In this document: piece after piece, positions 1 through 5,317 of the stretch
How positions within the stretch are numbered: the first letter of the stretch is position 1
Layout: each line of letters begins with the position of its first letter
DNA from: an uncultured bacterium
GTDB taxonomy: Bacteria > Patescibacteriota > Minisyncoccia > Phycocordibacterales > UBA9973
Direction: 5' to 3'
Assembly (NCBI GenBank): GCA_903821415.1
Contig: CAIJLF010000067.1
Location: forward strand, 1-8,404
DNA length: 8,404 nt
Program-made: the position numbers and the translations under genes
Notes under the pieces: generated by a model
What the model saw: only the letters and a program-made list of their open reading frames with translations
What the model was told of the DNA's origin: nothing
The model's database searches: none

Positions 1-60
1 GACTACAAGAGTAATAAGAGTAAGAGCAATAAGAGTAAGAGCGAGGAGCAAGGAGCGTAG
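1..60 (+). CDS. Possible 3' tail of a gene entering from the left (partial, uncertain)
   Basis: The first forward frame is open from the window edge to a TAG at 58-60 and would encode a 19-residue tail, DYKSNKSKSNKSKSEEQGA, rich in lysine and serine. Low-complexity charged tails are common at the C-termini of RNA-binding or secreted proteins, but this one arises directly from a DNA-level tandem repeat. The second frame is also open (to TAG at 80-82) and would give an arginine-rich peptide, so the frame is not settled. If real, the gene converges on the META-domain gene. No function can be assigned. It could equally be non-coding repeat DNA. Confidence 0.2.
   Translation, partial: DYKSNKSKSNKSKSEEQGA
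13..42. repeat. Two-copy 15-base purine-rich tandem repeat
   Basis: The unit AATAAGAGTAAGAGC occurs twice, perfectly and head to tail (13-27 and 28-42). It is followed by a degenerate GAG/AGC-rich stretch to about base 56. The plus strand is almost purely purine here. The 15-base period is a multiple of three, so the repeat would keep a reading frame (five residues, NKSKS) if it is coding. Copy number in such tracts can vary by slippage. Confidence 0.7.
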
Positions 61-63
61 TAA

Positions 64-80
64 ATTTGATTTACTCAAAT
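64..80. terminator. Short inverted repeat between convergent gene ends (weak terminator candidate)
   Basis: ATTTGA (64-69) and TCAAAT (75-80) pair perfectly around the five-base loop TTTAC. On the minus strand the hairpin lies about 27 bases past the META-gene stop and is followed by the T-rich TTTACT. On the plus strand it lies just past the TAG at 58-60. The stem is short and AT-rich and has no real U-tract, so a bidirectional terminator is only a weak proposal. Confidence 0.3.
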
Positions 81-106
81 AGTTGGATGAGAATTATAAT
101 GAATAT

Positions 107-682
107 TCAGATTGAACCTGAATCATATTCTAGGTTAAGTACCAAATCTTCTTCACCATTAAACTTAAACCCTACTACCTGACTTAGATATGTCGTAAAC
201 TTTATTTCTTCAGAATTATCACAAAACATCAATGTCTGACCAGTAGAACTAAATGTTATATTTCCATTTTGAACTACATACTTACCGAAAATATTATTAC
301 AATCCGTAGTTCCAGTAAAACTACCATCTTTATTAAAAGTAATACTGAAGGCATCTACCTTAGCGGGGGTAAATATAGAATCATCATAATTTATAGATCT
401 TAACCATACCCACTTTCTGTCCAATATCTTACTTAGTGGAACCTCAAAAGTGAAACTATTCTTAAGAGCCTCAGGGTCTTTCGCTGGAATATTTTCATCT
501 ATGATAACTTTATTATTTGAATCTACCTTATTTTTATTAATACTTGAATTTTTATTTACTAAAATATTTGTACTTTCTTTCGTTGATTTATTATTTTTTG
601 TTTTTAATTCTTTATACTGAAAAATAATAACTCCAGCAAAAATTATAATTATAAAAAATAGAATTAGTGTTTTTTTATTCAT
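107..682 (-). CDS. Membrane-anchored META-domain (HslJ/DUF306-like) protein
   Basis: This 191-residue protein has a lysine-flanked hydrophobic segment at about residues 5-22 (signal anchor), a low-complexity Asn/Lys/Ser linker at about 25-65, and a META domain at about 86-188. The domain shows the family pattern: a WVW start (91-93), the strand FNKDGSFTG, the GTTDCNNIFGKY signature with Cys128, and the TLMFC stretch with Cys154. The two cysteines are the usual conserved pair of the family and could form a disulfide outside the membrane. META proteins of the HslJ type are linked to heat-shock or novobiocin resistance in E. coli, but their molecular role is unknown. No lipobox cysteine is seen, so anchoring is by the N-terminal helix. 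It is the last gene of the nitroreductase-pgl-zwf operon, 10 bases after the zwf stop, with no Shine-Dalgarno sequence. Function in this operon is inference. Confidence 0.85.
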   Translation of the reverse strand: MNKKTLILFFIIIIFAGVIIFQYKELKTKNNKSTKESTNILVNKNSSINKNKVDSNNKVIIDENIPAKDPEALKNSFTFEVPLSKILDRKWVWLRSINYDDSIFTPAKVDAFSITFNKDGSFTGTTDCNNIFGKYVVQNGNITFSSTGQTLMFCDNSEEIKFTTYLSQVVGFKFNGEEDLVLNLEYDSGSI

Positions 683-692
683 AAAAAATAAT

Positions 693-2027
693 TTAACCGA
701 TAATTTCTTCTATTGTGCTACCTTTTTTGTATAAAATAATATCATAAGTAGAAGTTTCCCATGCTTTTTGCAATCCATCTATAACCTTCCATGTTTCTGT
801 AACTTCTTCACTTGAGGAAAATAGACTATGATCTCCATTTATCGCATTAAAAAGAACTTGCTCGTAAGCATCAGGTATTGAAGTAAAGTGATCCTTAAAA
901 GAGAAATTCAAAGCATGACGACTCACTTGGTGCTCATAACCAGGACGCTTTGCCCAAACAGAAAAAGATATTCCTTCATCTGGTTGCAATCTCAAATGTA
1001 ATTCATTTGATTCATTCTCGTTATCTTTTTTATAATAAATCTTTATTTCTGTATATTTTTCTTTTAAGGCCTTACCTGTAGTAAGTCTAATTTTTACACC
1101 CTCCCATCTTGGGTCGCTAGATTCCAGGTCTATAGAAGCAAAAGTCTCTACCATACTTTCATTATTCCCTACTTCTTCTCTATAACCATTATATTGTCCC
1201 CTTTTAGCATGAGCGACTAATGATTTCTCTATCGGTATCTTTAATGCTTTTAATGCATCGTATCTCAAACTAGGAACCTGATCAAACTGGCCTTCTTTAG
1301 GTAGCTCCATTAGAGTCAATGCTAATAATTGAAGCAAATGACTTTGTATCAAGTCTCTCAAAGCACCAGTCTGCTCATAGAAGTTGGCTCTACCTTCTAT
1401 TCCAATTTCTTCACTGACTGTAACTTCTATCTTTTCTATAAAATCCTTATTCCATGTTTTTTTAAATAGAGAGTTCCCATTGCGGAATACAATTATATTC
1501 TGAGCTGTTTCTTTGGCTAAATAATGATCGATACGATAGACTTGCTCAATGCTGAAGTATTTATCGATATGTTCTACTAAGTCAACTGCACTTTTTAAAT
1601 CTACTCCAAAAGGTTTTTCTAAAAGTAATTTAGTTCCTTCTTTCTTAGCCATTCCTGAAAGACCTATGAGCTCTACTATTGATTTTGATACTGTTGGTGG
1701 AACCGAAAGGTAAAAGATATACTGCGATTCATTTCCAAATTCTTTTTCGATATCTTCTAGATAATTTTGTAATCTTTCAAAATCTTTTGGGTCAGTAAGG
1801 TCCATATTGAACATCATTGTATTTTGATAAATATATCCCTTATTTGTTGTATATTCGAGTAAGTCATCAATCCTGATTCCCTTTTGCCTTGTAACTCCTA
1901 TAATTTTAAATTGATCTGGAATCATACCAGTAGCAGCTATTTGCCCAATCGCAGGTAATAGCTTCCTTTTTGAAAGATCTCCTGAAATTCCAATTATTAT
2001 TAAAATCGTTGGTTTATAATTATTCAT
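693..2027 (-). CDS. zwf: Glucose-6-phosphate 1-dehydrogenase
   Basis: This enzyme oxidises glucose 6-phosphate to 6-phosphogluconolactone with NAD(P)+, the entry step of the oxidative pentose phosphate pathway, in the cytoplasm. The 444-residue product shows the N-terminal nucleotide-binding loop GISGDLSKRKL (13-23), EKPFG (137-141), the active-site signature RIDHYLAKE (165-173, with Ala replacing the usual Gly), and the second catalytic-region histidine at 230 in IQSHLLQLL. The C-terminal domain motifs TTGKALKEKYTEI, LQPDEGI and DAYEQVLFNAINGD are also present. It is shorter than the roughly 480-500 residues of typical bacterial enzymes; the loss appears to lie in the C-terminal domain loops and tail, and no catalytic motif is missing. 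It starts 4 bases after the pgl stop, without a Shine-Dalgarno sequence, so the two are probably co-transcribed. NADP+ versus NAD+ preference cannot be read with certainty. Confidence 0.96.
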   Translation of the reverse strand: MNNYKPTILIIIGISGDLSKRKLLPAIGQIAATGMIPDQFKIIGVTRQKGIRIDDLLEYTTNKGYIYQNTMMFNMDLTDPKDFERLQNYLEDIEKEFGNESQYIFYLSVPPTVSKSIVELIGLSGMAKKEGTKLLLEKPFGVDLKSAVDLVEHIDKYFSIEQVYRIDHYLAKETAQNIIVFRNGNSLFKKTWNKDFIEKIEVTVSEEIGIEGRANFYEQTGALRDLIQSHLLQLLALTLMELPKEGQFDQVPSLRYDALKALKIPIEKSLVAHAKRGQYNGYREEVGNNESMVETFASIDLESSDPRWEGVKIRLTTGKALKEKYTEIKIYYKKDNENESNELHLRLQPDEGISFSVWAKRPGYEHQVSRHALNFSFKDHFTSIPDAYEQVLFNAINGDHSLFSSSEEVTETWKVIDGLQKAWETSTYDIILYKKGSTIEEIIG

Positions 2028-2031
2028 TATT

Positions 2032-2703
2032 TTATATATTGATATTACTATAATCTGTAAAAATTGTTAATAATGGGACTTTTTTTAAAATTTGTGCAGG
2101 CATCTCTTCTATCGATATATCTTCTTTAAGTTTTTCTATTATTGGCCATTTAGACTCTCCCATAGTATATACAATAGCCTCATCAAGTGTCTTTATTAGC
2201 TTTGGTGTAATAGTGATACGATTGTATTGTTCTGTATTATACGAGCAAATTAGACTATCACTATCGATAGACTTCGTACGTGGTAGAACCCCTGCAGTAT
2301 GACCATCTATACCTATACCAAATATTCCTATCTTGTAGTCTGCTTTTTCTATTTCATTTTTTAAAATATCCCCTATATCTCTTGTGGTTGTTTCTATATC
2401 TTTCCCAGAGAGAAAAGGAATTATCTTAGCTCCCTCTACTTTAAAACCAGAATCTTTTAACTTTAACCAATTTGAATCAAAATGATCAACCTGTCCATAT
2501 CTCTCATCTATCAAGGTAACAACGAGTTTATCTCTGTTTTTAGTGTTTATTTTCTTAGCTATTAAAACCTCGGGTGTAACAGCGGAACCACCAGAAACAA
2601 ACCAGAGAACATTTTGCTTTTTCTCTAACTTTTCATTGATAGAATTAGCGACAACATCAACTATTTCTTCATCATTTTTGATTGTCTTAATATTAAGATT
2701 CAT
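2032..2703 (-). CDS. pgl: 6-phosphogluconolactonase
   Basis: This enzyme hydrolyses 6-phosphogluconolactone, the zwf product, to 6-phosphogluconate. The 223-residue protein belongs to the DevB/SOL branch of the glucosamine-6-phosphate isomerase fold. Visible motifs are SGGSA (37-41, phosphate-binding loop), IDERYG (65-70), SNW (77-79) and GIGIDGHTAGVLP (129-141), in which His135 is the expected catalytic residue. Length is normal or slightly short for the family. Its place 4 bases upstream of zwf and 9 bases downstream of the nitroreductase makes a pathway operon and supports the lactonase call over a sugar-phosphate deaminase. No Shine-Dalgarno sequence precedes the ATG; the upstream bases are only A and T. 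The next pathway enzyme, 6-phosphogluconate dehydrogenase, is not in the window. Confidence 0.93.
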   Translation of the reverse strand: MNLNIKTIKNDEEIVDVVANSINEKLEKKQNVLWFVSGGSAVTPEVLIAKKINTKNRDKLVVTLIDERYGQVDHFDSNWLKLKDSGFKVEGAKIIPFLSGKDIETTTRDIGDILKNEIEKADYKIGIFGIGIDGHTAGVLPRTKSIDSDSLICSYNTEQYNRITITPKLIKTLDEAIVYTMGESKWPIIEKLKEDISIEEMPAQILKKVPLLTIFTDYSNINI

Positions 2704-2712
2704 TTTATAATT

Positions 2713-3348
2713 TTAATTAATTTCTAAAACTACATCTTCCTTTGGAAATCTAATTTTTTTAGAAACAGCTGATTTATCTTCGTCTGATCTATACCCTAAT
2801 GCAATAATAATCTTTGATTCTAAACCTAATTCATTCAGACCAAGAATTTCATCTACTTTAGATTTATCAAAACCTTCCATAGGGCAAGAATCTATTCCCA
2901 TAACAGCACAACTTGTCAACAAATTACCTGCTGATAGATAAAGCTGATAAGTCGCCCATATTTTCAACTCTTCACTCGTCTTACTAGATATAATTCCATT
3001 CATCATATCTTTAAATCCTTGTAAATTATTTATATCAACATTTTTTTCTTTTGATATAAATTTCATATAATCATCTACCAATTGAGCATCAATATTTTTT
3101 TTATTTGTAAAAACTATTATTTGTGAAGCTTCTGTTATTTGAGACTGACCATAAGCAGCAATACGTATTTTTTCTCTTATATCTAAATTGTTTACAATGA
3201 TAAACTTCCAAGGTTGTAGACCGTAAGATGAAGGAGATAAACGTAATACCTCTAATATCTCACCTAACTCCTTTGCACTAATTTTCTTTTCTGCATCAAA
3301 TTTCTTTGTAGCATACCTCCAATTCAAAACTTCAATAATATTCTTCAT
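2713..3348 (-). CDS. NfsB-type FMN-dependent nitroreductase family protein
   Basis: This is a cytoplasmic flavoenzyme of the NfsB/FRase I type, expected to pass electrons from NAD(P)H through FMN to nitro compounds, quinones or flavins. The natural substrate is unknown. From the start chosen here it is 211 residues, close to the 217 of E. coli NfsB, and opens directly with the family's N-terminal motif NIIEVLNWRYATKKFD. It also shows SPSSYGLQPWKF (FMN site), the CPMEGFD motif equivalent to NfsB PIEGFD, and GYRSDEDKSAVSKKIRFP near the C-terminus, where the FMN-phosphate-binding basic residues lie. The frame is open upstream to an ATG at 3438. That 30-residue extension has no family counterpart, and its ATG is part of a TATAATG promoter box, so I reject it. 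It is the first gene of the operon with pgl, zwf and the META gene, which fits a consumer of NADPH. Confidence 0.92.
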   Translation of the reverse strand: MKNIIEVLNWRYATKKFDAEKKISAKELGEILEVLRLSPSSYGLQPWKFIIVNNLDIREKIRIAAYGQSQITEASQIIVFTNKKNIDAQLVDDYMKFISKEKNVDINNLQGFKDMMNGIISSKTSEELKIWATYQLYLSAGNLLTSCAVMGIDSCPMEGFDKSKVDEILGLNELGLESKIIIALGYRSDEDKSAVSKKIRFPKEDVVLEIN

Positions 3349-3436
3349 ATAATTATTAAAAAGTATAAACTTACATCTCAGATAATAATTACTTGCAGAT
3401 TTAAATCCATATTCCTCTATTATTTTTAATATATTC

Positions 3437-3445
3437 ATTATAACA
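3437..3445 (-). promoter_or_regulatory. Extended -10 promoter of the nitroreductase-pgl-zwf-META operon
   Basis: Read on the minus strand the sequence is TGTTATAAT, a perfect TATAAT with a TGn extension. No good -35 box is seen at 17-18 bases. Transcription should start near 3430, leaving a leader of about 80 bases before the nitroreductase ATG at 3348. A second, weaker TATACT lies at 3367-3362, 13 bases before that ATG, and could give a very short leader. Confidence 0.55.
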
Positions 3446-3467
3446 CTTAAACATTAAGATTGGGTGA

Positions 3468-3504
3468 ATTACAAAATAAGACCCTTAAGGCCTTATTTTG
3501 TAAT
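3468..3504 (-). terminator. Perfect 13-bp inverted repeat, probable terminator of the secreted-protein gene
   Basis: ATTACAAAATAAG (3468-3480) and its exact reverse complement (3492-3504) flank an 11-base loop that itself contains the palindrome CCTTAAGG. On the minus strand the hairpin begins 19 bases after the stop of the secreted-protein gene. The descending arm carries TTATTTTG, giving the A-rich/T-rich look of an AT-rich intrinsic terminator, although no separate U-tract follows. It separates the sigma-factor block from the zwf operon. Near symmetry would let it work on either strand. Confidence 0.65.
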
Positions 3505-3523
3505 ATTAATTCGTCGTTAGTTG

Positions 3524-3847
3524 TTAGTTATTCATACCTAGCTCCTTCCTTATCGTATTTGCTTCTTTTATTTTACCCTCTTTCGCAAGTTTCCAAGCCT
3601 CGACAAATTGAGGAAAGTTGTCTGCTGTAATAAGTGGATCTATATTCCCCGTAGTAGTTAGAACTAACTGCCTCCATCCTTCATAATCGATGTTTTCCAT
3701 AACTTGAGCCATTTGATAATCAAATATTTGATTATAACTTGGGCTTTTTTTAGAAAAGTCCTGGGCCGCAAATGCTGTACCTGTGACACCTAATCCTAAG
3801 GTTAATGCTAGTAAACCGCTCATTATCAATGAATTTCTGTTTTTCAT
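3524..3847 (-). CDS. Small secreted helical protein with Sec signal peptide, unknown function
   Basis: This 107-residue protein has a classic signal peptide: basic MKNRN, a hydrophobic core at about 8-23, and a cleavage site at TAFA-A (around residues 27-28). The mature part is about 80 residues, has no cysteine and looks mostly helical. It contains DYEGWRQL (54-61), then ITADNFPQFVEAWKLAKEGKIKEANTIRKELGM. This pattern, an acidic N-F-x-x-F helix followed by a G-K-hinged helix and an LG-type end, resembles small exported proteins I associate with CPR genomes that have no described function. It does not carry the LTxxQ motifs of Spy/CpxP. It is the gene after the sigma-factor and membrane-protein pair, 125 bases downstream. 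I see no TATAAT-like box close upstream, so expression by the neighbouring sigma factor or by read-through is possible. No Shine-Dalgarno sequence is seen. It is not an enzyme I recognise. Confidence 0.85.
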   Translation of the reverse strand: MKNRNSLIMSGLLALTLGLGVTGTAFAAQDFSKKSPSYNQIFDYQMAQVMENIDYEGWRQLVLTTTGNIDPLITADNFPQFVEAWKLAKEGKIKEANTIRKELGMNN

Positions 3848-3875
3848 AATTTATAAAATTTATTTCGCTTTACAC

Positions 3876-3902
3876 TACAAAATAAATGTATTTTAATTTG
3901 TA
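3876..3902. terminator. Imperfect 11-bp inverted repeat upstream of the secreted-protein gene
   Basis: TACAAAATAAA (3876-3886) pairs with TTTAATTTGTA (3892-3902) with one mismatch around the loop TGTAT. The arm shares TACAAAATAA with the terminator-like hairpin on the other side of the secreted-protein gene. It lies about 70 bases past the membrane-protein stop and 28 bases before the next ATG. It may end the sigma-membrane transcript or act as an operator or leader hairpin. The rest of the 3848-3972 gap contains only a small GCATT-CGTT-AATGC hairpin (3914-3927) and no consensus -10 box. Confidence 0.4.
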
Positions 3903-3972
3903 ATTCGATATAAGCATTCGTTAATGCCTACATCCTTGATACGAAACAACTTATATATTTATCTCAATCTAT

Positions 3973-4728
3973 TCAAGGAGTATTAATTATAGCTTTTTTT
4001 GTACTATTTAGTGGAACCCCTACCCATGGACGTATCTCTTCTGCCTTAAAAATATTATCTTCTGCTTTATCTCCTAATATTTTTACCTTCTCTCCTATTT
4101 CCATATTGACCTTACCATTCGTAAAAGCACCTTCAATGTCTACAATCCAAATTGTATTATTTGAATCAATTAATTCTATCTCATTATCTCCTACTAGTAG
4201 TATATCACCAGACAAAAGGCCTTCTTCTGGGTGCAGCCAAACTTCATGACGACCAAGAACATAATTACTATATGTGGGGGTATTATCTAATAGTGCCTGT
4301 TCAATGTAATTATCGATCCCCGTAAAATAAAATATGCCACCAAAAATCGTAGTATAAATTAAATAAACCCAAATTATCATTAATAAGTTTCTACGATGCC
4401 CAAGGAGTGTTTTTCTATAATAAAATTCACCCAATATGATAAAAACAACAAGAGAAATAAACCAAAAATAAGGTAGTGTTCTAAGTATAAAGCTAAAACC
4501 AAACTTATTATACAAATCCCAATCATTATTAAACAATGCCGATAATATAAGAGAGAAGGCTAAAGCACTAACAACTAGAGCAACAGCAACGGCAACCCAA
4601 AACAACACACGTTTAGTACTGAAAACTATACGTGATATAGGCTTGATACCTTCCCCTTTAATCCTTTCTAATGCTATTTGGCTTATATTTTTATTGTCCA
4701 TATTATTTATTGATTGATAATTTCTCAT
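3973..4728 (-). CDS. Three-helix membrane protein, putative anti-sigma partner of the ECF sigma factor
   Basis: The 251-residue protein has a short basic N-terminal region (to about 40), membrane helices at about 41-66, 83-101 and 113-136, and a soluble C-terminal region (137-251). Basic residues in the N-terminus and in the loop RKTLLGHRR put both inside, so the C-terminal region should lie outside. Residues about 170-235 (GDILLVGDNEIELID, IWIVDIEG, EKVKILGD, FKAEEIRPW) look like a small beta-barrel, perhaps OB-like. There is no HxxxCxxC zinc anti-sigma motif and no enzymatic motif. The gene overlaps the sigma gene by 26 bases. An AAGGA sits 5 bases before this ATG, the only clear Shine-Dalgarno in the window. 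A second ATG at 4701, one base past the sigma stop (TAATATG), is the alternative. The anti-sigma role is inferred from coupling, topology and similarity to membrane proteins I recall beside CPR sigma factors. Confidence 0.85.
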   Translation of the reverse strand: MRNYQSINNMDNKNISQIALERIKGEGIKPISRIVFSTKRVLFWVAVAVALVVSALAFSLILSALFNNDWDLYNKFGFSFILRTLPYFWFISLVVFIILGEFYYRKTLLGHRRNLLMIIWVYLIYTTIFGGIFYFTGIDNYIEQALLDNTPTYSNYVLGRHEVWLHPEEGLLSGDILLVGDNEIELIDSNNTIWIVDIEGAFTNGKVNMEIGEKVKILGDKAEDNIFKAEEIRPWVGVPLNSTKKAIINTP

Positions 4729-5278
4729 ATTCGTCCTTGAAAATTTTCTTTCCCCTTAAAATAAGATTTCCAACAGTGCTTACTGGCTTTTTTAAGATAT
4801 CGGCAATTTCTGTATAGTCTTTCTCGTCTAAGTATCTTAAGACTAATACTTCCCGATATTTTTCATCCATTTTAGAAAGGGCCTCATCTATATATTTTCT
4901 ATCAAAAGAATTATCTAGATTTTTCGTCATATCAAAGTCATCTCCAAATCTTTCTATGTCTTCAACTTCTAATGCTATTGTCGGCCTAACAACTTTCTTT
5001 CTTATTGCACTGACTGACTCATTGTGGGCGATTCGATATATCCAAGAAGAAAAGTGTAACTCTTTATCAAAACCATTCAAATTAAAATATGTCTTTATAA
5101 AGACCTCCTGAAGAACATCCTCTGCGTCTTCTCTACTAAATTTAGAAATTCTTATAATATATCTTAAGAGTTTACTTTCATATCTTTTAGATAAACACAG
5201 AAAATGATCGGGCTCTCCTAAGGACATACCGACTAATTCATTATCTGTTTTGGCCTCACAGAGACTATGGTCTATCAT
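4703..5278 (-). CDS. RNA polymerase sigma-70 family ECF sigma factor
   Basis: This 191-residue alternative sigma factor directs RNA polymerase to a dedicated set of promoters. Region 2 spans about residues 27-96 and contains DAEDVLQEVFIKTYFNLNGFD (split as DAEDVLQEVF and IKTYFNL), then FSSWIYRIAHNESVSAIRKK. An acidic linker covers about 97-128. Region 4 (about 129-186) contains LSKMDEKYREVLVLRYLDEKD and a helix-turn-helix with YTEIADILKKPVSTVGNLILRGKK. There is no region 1 or 3, as expected for the ECF class. The start is fixed by a perfect TATAAT 7 bases upstream, which predicts a leaderless mRNA. The gene lies 39 bases after aspA on the same strand and overlaps the membrane protein that probably controls it. 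Its own promoter looks like a housekeeping one rather than an ECF one. Target genes are unknown. Confidence 0.95.
   Translation of the reverse strand: MIDHSLCEAKTDNELVGMSLGEPDHFLCLSKRYESKLLRYIIRISKFSREDAEDVLQEVFIKTYFNLNGFDKELHFSSWIYRIAHNESVSAIRKKVVRPTIALEVEDIERFGDDFDMTKNLDNSFDRKYIDEALSKMDEKYREVLVLRYLDEKDYTEIADILKKPVSTVGNLILRGKKIFKDEYEKLSINK
4734..4738 (-). promoter_or_regulatory. Shine-Dalgarno AAGGA inside the sigma gene
   Basis: AAGGA, read on the minus strand, lies 5 bases before the ATG at 4728 and inside the final codons of the sigma-factor gene. It is the reason for choosing the longer membrane-protein start over the ATG at 4701. All other starts in the window lack such a site. Confidence 0.5.
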
Positions 5279-5283
5279 ATTTT

Positions 5284-5309
5284 GTATTATACATCTAATA
5301 CGTAATATA
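5284..5309 (-). promoter_or_regulatory. Sigma-gene promoter with TATAAT inside a dyad
   Basis: The minus strand carries a perfect TATAAT at 5291-5286, exactly 7 bases before the ATG at 5278, so transcription should start at or one base before the A of ATG. A weak TTGGAT lies at about 5309-5304 (19-base spacing). The -10 box is enclosed by a perfect inverted repeat, GTATTA-N6-TAATAC (5284-5301), which could be an operator for a repressor or a chance product of AT-rich sequence. No terminator hairpin for aspA is seen here, so read-through from aspA is possible. Confidence 0.6.
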
Positions 5310-5317
5310 TATCCAAT

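Noticed and set aside
95..100. TATAAT on the plus strand near the left end
   Set aside because: It has no -35 or extended element and points antisense into the META gene with no gene to drive. The sequence is nearly palindromic AT-rich DNA between convergent ends.
3914..3927. Small hairpin GCATT-CGTT-AATGC
   Set aside because: A five-base stem alone is too short to call an operator or terminator; it is mentioned only as part of the gap description.
107..3975. Use of TGA as a sense codon, as in Gracilibacteria and Absconditabacteria
   Set aside because: The META gene and the membrane-protein gene end with TGA at sensible family ends, and no gene needs an in-frame TGA to reach full length.
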